Positions 59,918-64,000 of a stretch of 64,000 nucleotides of DNA are shown piece after piece (positions within the stretch are counted from its first letter, which is position 1; each line of letters opens with the position of its first letter). The notes beneath the pieces are model-generated. The model worked only from the letters and a program-made list of their open reading frames with translations, made no database searches and was not told the origin of the DNA. A program made the translations under genes and the position numbers. This stretch comes from Lactobacillus helsingborgensis (GTDB taxonomy: Bacteria; Bacillota; Bacilli; Lactobacillales; Lactobacillaceae): contig NZ_KQ034047.1 of assembly GCF_000970855.1 (NCBI RefSeq), forward strand, positions 347,623-411,622, read 5' to 3'.

Positions 59918-60222
59918 GTAGTTAATTGGCATTAAACTTAGTTCTTCTAGATCATTACAATTTAAATTTCACCGTCAGATTGAAAATAAAAAAATTTAGT
60001 TTTATTTTAGTAAGATAGTCGAAATATAACTATTGACTTATTAAAGTTTTAAATATCTACATAACTATAAAAAACGATTAACAATAATTTTAATCATTAT
60101 TTTATTTAAATTAAGCAACATTAACATATACCGTAGCCAGGCAAAGCCGATTTTTATTATGCTTTATCTTGAATTTAACTATCTAATTCATAAATATTAA
60201 ATAATAATTTAATATTTTTCTA

Positions 60223-60251
60223 TTGACAATAACTATATCTGGCAATACAAT
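60223..60251 (+). promoter_or_regulatory. Promoter of the lanthipeptide precursor gene
   Basis: TTGACA (60223-60228), exactly 17 bases, TACAAT (60246-60251). Near-consensus and 24 bases before the precursor ATG. Confidence 0.75.
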
Positions 60252-60274
60252 TAAAACAAAAGGAGGTGTTAGTG

Positions 60275-60394
60275 ATGAGTTTTGAACAAGCTTTACAAAA
60301 AGAGGCAGCAGGTAAGAATAGAAATTCTGAAGGATTAGTTAATAATAGATGGTCAACTTGTAGTTGCCCATGTCAATTAATACCTACTGACTAA
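60275..60394 (+). CDS. lanA: Class III lanthipeptide precursor peptide (LanA)
   Basis: 39-aa peptide just upstream of LanKC, with a strong AGGAGG eight bases before ATG. The N-terminal part is a helical, charged leader (MSFEQALQKEAAGKNRNSEG). The C-terminal WSTCSCPCQLIPTD holds Ser27, Thr28, Cys29, Ser30, Cys31 and Cys33. Ser27-X2-Ser30-X2-Cys33 is the labionin motif of class III lanthipeptides. Two extra cysteines and Thr28 could form further rings or a disulfide. There is no double-Gly site and no dedicated peptidase gene nearby, so leader removal may rely on general peptidases. The final core border is unknown. This small gene is easily missed by annotation. Confidence 0.8.
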   Translation: MSFEQALQKEAAGKNRNSEGLVNNRWSTCSCPCQLIPTD

Positions 60395-60436
60395 ATTTTT
60401 ATATTCATAAGATATTCAAGAAATATCGTTAAATAG

Positions 60437-60467
60437 GTGTCGTACTCAATAGTTCGACACTTTTTTT
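60437..60467 (+). terminator. Terminator/attenuator between lanA and lanKC
   Basis: GTGTCGTACT/AGTTCGACAC stem (one T-T mismatch) with a CAAT loop and T7, 42 bases past the precursor stop and 13 bases before the lanKC start. Partial read-through would give much more precursor than enzyme mRNA. Confidence 0.8.
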
Positions 60468-60480
60468 GAAAGAGAAAAAA

Positions 60481-63102
60481 ATGGACATACTTACTACCAA
60501 ATTAAATAATGATAAATATAATTATTATTTCTATAAAAAAAGCGATAATTCTACAGGATGTTTTATTAACTTAGAACAATATCAATCAAAATATCACTGT
60601 CTAATAAAAAGACAGGGAATTTTTACTAATATATTTTTCCCTACTAAAACTCAGTATCCTGCCCAAGGATGGAAAATACATGTATCTACTGATATATATA
60701 ATTCTCATGAGATAATAAAAATTGTTTCATCATACTTAGGATGTAAAAAAATACTATTCAAATTTATTACTAATATGTCTACATTATTAAAAACCACTGG
60801 TAAAAACTTCCCAGAAATGCAATTTGGAAAATTTATTACCATTTATACATGTAGCAGAACTCAAACAAAAAATATCGGAGAAGAATTAACTAGGCTACTC
60901 AAGAAATTCAGTGGAATTAAAGTATTAACAGATCGAAACTTTCCAAACTCTGAAATAGTTTCTTATCGCTATGGCGGAATAAATCCTGAGTGGAAAATAA
61001 GCAACAACAATGACCGAGTTTATAAAATTAAAGATGGCAATAATAGTAATATTACAGACAGTAGAAAAAATTTCTTTTACTTACCAAATGGCGTAAAAGA
61101 TATTTATCCAATGGAAGAAACAGAAGAATCTGACTTAAATAAGTACTTTCCAAATATAAAAATATTGGAAGTTATCAGAAATACCAATGAGGGAATAAAC
61201 CTCATTGCGGAATTTGACCAACAAAAGAAAACGAAAGTTATCCTTAAGGAAGGGAAGCACCTATCTATTTTAACCAGTGAACATTCAAAATTTGATGGGT
61301 CTTATTTTAAACAAAATGAAGCCAAAGTTTTAAAAAAATTTGATGAGTGTAATTTCACTCCTAAATTTATTGATGCTAAAATTATTGATAATAATTTTTA
61401 CTTAATCGAACAAAAAATGCCTGGTATTTCTCTTAAAGAATTCGGACCTACAAACCCTATTCTAAAAAGCAATCATACAGGAACAGAAGTAAGACAATAT
61501 TTAAATGACTGCTTTATTATTACAGAGAATCTAATTAAAATACTTATCTATTTTACAAAACACAACATGATTATTAGTGACATTTCTCCTGATAATTTTA
61601 TGTATGATAAACAAAAAAACAAGCTATTTATCGTTGATTTAGAATCCGTACAAAGTATCAACAATACACATATCCCTCTAATGAGAACTGATGGCTTTTT
61701 CAATCCAAAAACCAAATTAGGCACAATAGAGAGTGATATAAGTGGCATAGGCTTAACGATATTTTATCTTTTCTTTTCTAAGAGCATCGAAATAGAGTTC
61801 AGACCTGAAGAAATAATGTTAGATATTAAATATGTGAAAAATATTTTTAAACAAAAAGAACTAGACTCTTATTTTGAAATAGTCGAGCAACTAATCTTTT
61901 CCCCTCAAAAGATAAATCTTGATGATGTATTAAATAAGGTAAAATATTTACATAATAATTTTTTAAATAATAAGGATTTAACAATCAATAAAAATCCTTT
62001 ATTTGATAAAAAATTTTTAAAAAATCAAATTGAGGAAACTTTTAATTCCTTACTTAATCAGACAAAGAATCAATGCAAGCAAAATTATCATTTTTCAAAA
62101 AAAAGGATAACTCCATACTATAAAAATGTTTTTTCTTATTCCTATGGACTAGCTGGAATTGAGAACGTACTTTTTAACATTACAAAAGACAAAAAATATA
62201 AAAAATTATTTTATAAAGAATTTAAAAACTTTAATTATACAGATAATTTATCATTAACTTTAAGCGGTGGGTTAGCAGGTATATTATATTCTTTACCCTC
62301 GCAAAGCAAATTACATGCCACAATTATTAAAAAGTTAGTTGATTACATCAATAAAAGTGAAGATTCAAATTTTGGACTATTCAATGGCTACTCGGGAGTG
62401 GGATTATCCCTAATTAATAATTCAAAGCTTAATAAAAGTACAAGATCTACTCTTTCATTATTAGCGACTAAATTAACAAGTGAAGAAATTTTACTCAATA
62501 ACGATTTCGTTGGCTTAGCTGAAGGGGGCGCTGGTATAGCATATTTTTTATTAAGATATGAGCAAAAAATGGAATCCCATGAGTATGATGATTTTATTTA
62601 TAAATGGATTTTACATGATTTTAATTGTGCAATATCTGACAAAAACGAAAAATTTGTCGGCCTGCCGTCAAAAAAGGGTAAAACCATAGCCTACCCATAT
62701 TTACTATATGGAACAGCTGGGTTACTCCGAGTAACTTTAGAAACTTATGACCATTGCCCTAAATTAAGACCTTATTTAAAAGAAAAAATTATTCAAATGG
62801 CAGAAAGTTTAGACCTACCATATACTGCATATTATGGCTATTTTTTTGGAGCTGCTGGAATTGTAGACACGATGATTGAGTTTAATAATCGTTTTCCTTC
62901 AAATAAAGCTCAACGTATCATTAATCGTCTTTTATCATATATTATGCTTCATAAATTTAAAGCACCTTTTGGTGACATTTTAATTTTGTCTGACCAATTA
63001 CAAGGAGTTGGAACAGATTTAGGATCAGGTATGATTGGTATGCTCAAAGTCTTTGGCAAATATTGCAATGATTTAGAATATGATAGTTTGTGGAAAATAT
63101 AG
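60481..63102 (+). CDS. lanKC: Class III lanthipeptide synthetase (LanKC)
   Basis: 873 aa with the three-part class III plan. The lyase domain (about 1-215) has AQGWKIHVSTD, FGKFITIYTCS and YRYGGINPEW. The kinase domain (about 225-520) has Lys256 (VILKEG), the catalytic loop MIISDISPDNFM (Asp367, Asn372) and Asp386 (VDLES). The LanC-like cyclase (about 555-873) has FNGYSGVGLS, GLAEGGAGIAYFLLRYE, LLYGTAGLLRV and YGYFFGAAGIVD. The zinc Cys and Cys-His positions of LanC/LanL are replaced (Tyr-Gly-Thr-Ala-Gly; Phe-Phe-Gly), which separates class III from class IV. It phosphorylates and eliminates Ser/Thr in the precursor, then forms the rings. I start at ATG 60481; a TTG at 60466 is in frame but overlaps the terminator. 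The gene is distinctly AT-rich. Confidence 0.9.
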   Translation: MDILTTKLNNDKYNYYFYKKSDNSTGCFINLEQYQSKYHCLIKRQGIFTNIFFPTKTQYPAQGWKIHVSTDIYNSHEIIKIVSSYLGCKKILFKFITNMSTLLKTTGKNFPEMQFGKFITIYTCSRTQTKNIGEELTRLLKKFSGIKVLTDRNFPNSEIVSYRYGGINPEWKISNNNDRVYKIKDGNNSNITDSRKNFFYLPNGVKDIYPMEETEESDLNKYFPNIKILEVIRNTNEGINLIAEFDQQKKTKVILKEGKHLSILTSEHSKFDGSYFKQNEAKVLKKFDECNFTPKFIDAKIIDNNFYLIEQKMPGISLKEFGPTNPILKSNHTGTEVRQYLNDCFIITENLIKILIYFTKHNMIISDISPDNFMYDKQKNKLFIVDLESVQSINNTHIPLMRTDGFFNPKTKLGTIESDISGIGLTIFYLFFSKSIEIEFRPEEIMLDIKYVKNIFKQKELDSYFEIVEQLIFSPQKINLDDVLNKVKYLHNNFLNNKDLTINKNPLFDKKFLKNQIEETFNSLLNQTKNQCKQNYHFSKKRITPYYKNVFSYSYGLAGIENVLFNITKDKKYKKLFYKEFKNFNYTDNLSLTLSGGLAGILYSLPSQSKLHATIIKKLVDYINKSEDSNFGLFNGYSGVGLSLINNSKLNKSTRSTLSLLATKLTSEEILLNNDFVGLAEGGAGIAYFLLRYEQKMESHEYDDFIYKWILHDFNCAISDKNEKFVGLPSKKGKTIAYPYLLYGTAGLLRVTLETYDHCPKLRPYLKEKIIQMAESLDLPYTAYYGYFFGAAGIVDTMIEFNNRFPSNKAQRIINRLLSYIMLHKFKAPFGDILILSDQLQGVGTDLGSGMIGMLKVFGKYCNDLEYDSLWKI

Positions 63103-63280
63103 TTGACCTTAAATAATTTTCATTACTTAGTTTCACCAAATGTACTTTTAGAACTCAAAATAGTAACTGAACTGAGAACATGATTAATGTAGGAAAAAGA
63201 AAATTTGCTAGGTTCTCATAGCTCAATGATAATAAAAAAACAAAACTTTAATTTCAAATTAGTAAAATCAAAACACTATA

Positions 63281-63319
63281 AAAGGATTAACTCTTTAATA
63301 ATCAGAGCTAATCCTTTTT
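63281..63319. terminator. Terminator after lanKC
   Basis: AAAGGATTAACTCT/AGAGCTAATCCTTT stem (one mismatch) with a T-run, 180 bases past the lanKC stop. It resembles the hairpin at 55731-55769. The stretch 63103-63280 is AT-rich and I see no gene. Confidence 0.8.
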
Positions 63320-63349
63320 ACTTGCTGTTAATTTTTACAGCCCCAACAA

Positions 63350-63590
63350 TCATTCTATTAAATGAAATATAACCATACAACAAAATAATAGTGCAGCAAA
63401 TTTAACTTTTGTTTGTACAATGTCCGTGCTTTTCTCATCCACAGCTTTATGAACAACAAAACTTGATAGCCTTTACTTATTTATTTGTGGATAAATTATC
63501 CTCGAGTTACAACATAATTGTTTCTGCCAGTGCAGCATAAATTAGTGCCCAAACGAATACTGTTAGCAAAATCTACTAAAGTAGTTTTGT
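63350..63590 (-). pseudogene. Decayed copy of the 75-aa membrane protein at 55781
   Basis: The end reads TDIVQTKVKFAALLFCCMVI then FHLIE and a stop. This aligns with TNIYVVVFMTAILLLYCMIMFHLDE of the intact protein. Further upstream, in another frame, VFVWALIYAALAETIML matches its start (LFWNQLLYLWQIILLLM). Stops and frameshifts separate the parts. The flanking hairpin (63281-63319) is also related to the one beside the intact gene, so a whole block was duplicated. Confidence 0.5.
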
Positions 63591-63635
63591 TGCTGTGTGC
63601 TTATAAGAAAGTTTAACAGACTATATTTTAAGAAT

Positions 63636-64000
63636 TTATTCAACCACATTTAGCCAGGAATCAATTGTTGATGCATTACCTTTATTTAATTCTGATTCAA
63701 TTATACTGTCTGGTATTACTTTACCGTTCTTTACAATTGGCTCAAGTTCATCATTATCACTCAAACTTGTAATAAATTGATATCCACTACACCAGTCATC
63801 TCTATTAGTGTATTTTTGGCAAATTTTTTTATAGATCGTAAAATAACTATTAAAGTAAAAGTTTCCTTGCTTTCTAACTAAATAATATTGATTATCCCTT
63901 CTTATTTTATAAAAATGGTAATTTTCTTTTAATTTATTTAGATATTTTTTACCTCGTTTAGATATTGAGCTTTTAGAAGTATCATTGAAAAGTTTATTTA
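63636..64000 (-). CDS. Hypothetical protein, C-terminal 121 codons (start beyond the window)
   Basis: An open frame on the minus strand enters from the right end and stops with TAA at 63636. The visible 120 residues are basic and Tyr/Lys/Asn-rich first (RGKKYLNKLKENYHFYKIRR; FYFNSYFTIYKKICQKY). Then comes a Trp/Cys segment (RDDWCSGYQF) and an acidic end (SDNDELEPIVKNGKV; STIDSWLNVVE). There is no membrane helix and no recognised family. It is convergent with lanKC and AT-rich like it. Whether it belongs to the lanthipeptide locus is unknown. Confidence 0.5.
   Translation of the reverse strand, partial: NKLFNDTSKSSISKRGKKYLNKLKENYHFYKIRRDNQYYLVRKQGNFYFNSYFTIYKKICQKYTNRDDWCSGYQFITSLSDNDELEPIVKNGKVIPDSIIESELNKGNASTIDSWLNVVE

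Noticed and set aside
60466-60480. TTG start five codons upstream for lanKC
   Set aside because: It lies in the T-run of the terminator and leaves no ribosome binding site; ATG 60481 fits better.

Overview
The window looks like the chromosome of an S-layer-forming Lactobacillus (L. acidophilus/helveticus/crispatus type). The evidence is an AT-rich sequence with lactobacillar ribosome binding sites, an S-layer-type protein with the classic signal peptide and a long untranslated leader, five proteins ending or starting in SLAP (S-layer attachment) domains, the D-aspartate ligase/asparagine synthase pair of a D-Asp/D-Asn peptidoglycan bridge, PepO, Kup, nucleoside deoxyribosyltransferase and a solitary DltX. 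No tRNA, rRNA, CRISPR array or intact insertion sequence was seen.

Layout. 1-7.6 kb: a 5'-truncated antiporter, two SLAP-anchored autolysins (amidase, glucosaminidase), a small sigma-70-like factor next to a ComK-like protein, the S-layer-type protein, and a DUF2922/DUF1659 pair. 7.7-18.6 kb: a membrane-anchored repeat protein, Kup, a DUF3990/DUF3791 toxin-antitoxin-like pair, PepO, an MFS exporter, and a flavoprotein divergent from a LysR regulator. 18.6-24.7 kb: D-Asp ligase and AsnB-type amidotransferase (cell-wall bridge), a phosphoesterase, and Tag glycosylase. 24.7-32.1 kb: a galactitol-family PTS operon with aldolase, TIM paralog, YjbQ, SIS isomerase and a PRD regulator. Its last gene, a transaldolase/fructose-6-phosphate aldolase, carries an in-frame stop. 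32.3-37.4 kb: a phnCDE-type ABC importer with two binding-protein paralogs, each preceded by an attenuator-like leader.

37.4-48.2 kb: universal stress protein, tyrosine phosphatase, deoxyribosyltransferase, a compact type I toxin/antisense RNA locus too small for ordinary ORF calling, a glutamine amidotransferase broken by an in-frame TAG, an ABC exporter, an MFS pump, orphan dltX, a DUF4097-like surface protein with a decayed tandem copy, and a MazG-like protein. 48.3-55.7 kb: a BspA-repeat/SLAP adhesin with a tandemly duplicated anchor, an NADH-oxidase-like flavoprotein, another SLAP protein and a second-type signal peptidase. 55.8-64 kb is accessory: small membrane/ABC-2-like proteins, a YafQ/DinJ-type TA pair, an ABC exporter and, divergent from it, a class III lanthipeptide locus. 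That locus has a 39-aa precursor (60275-60394) with its own promoter, an intergenic terminator, and an 873-aa LanKC synthetase (lyase-kinase-zinc-free cyclase).

The lanthipeptide locus is the most promising undescribed system: the precursor core packs three alternating cysteines into a Ser-X2-Ser-X2-Cys labionin motif. The window also shows active decay: two genes stopped by single in-frame stops, several duplicated remnants, and one frame-disrupted small membrane gene.
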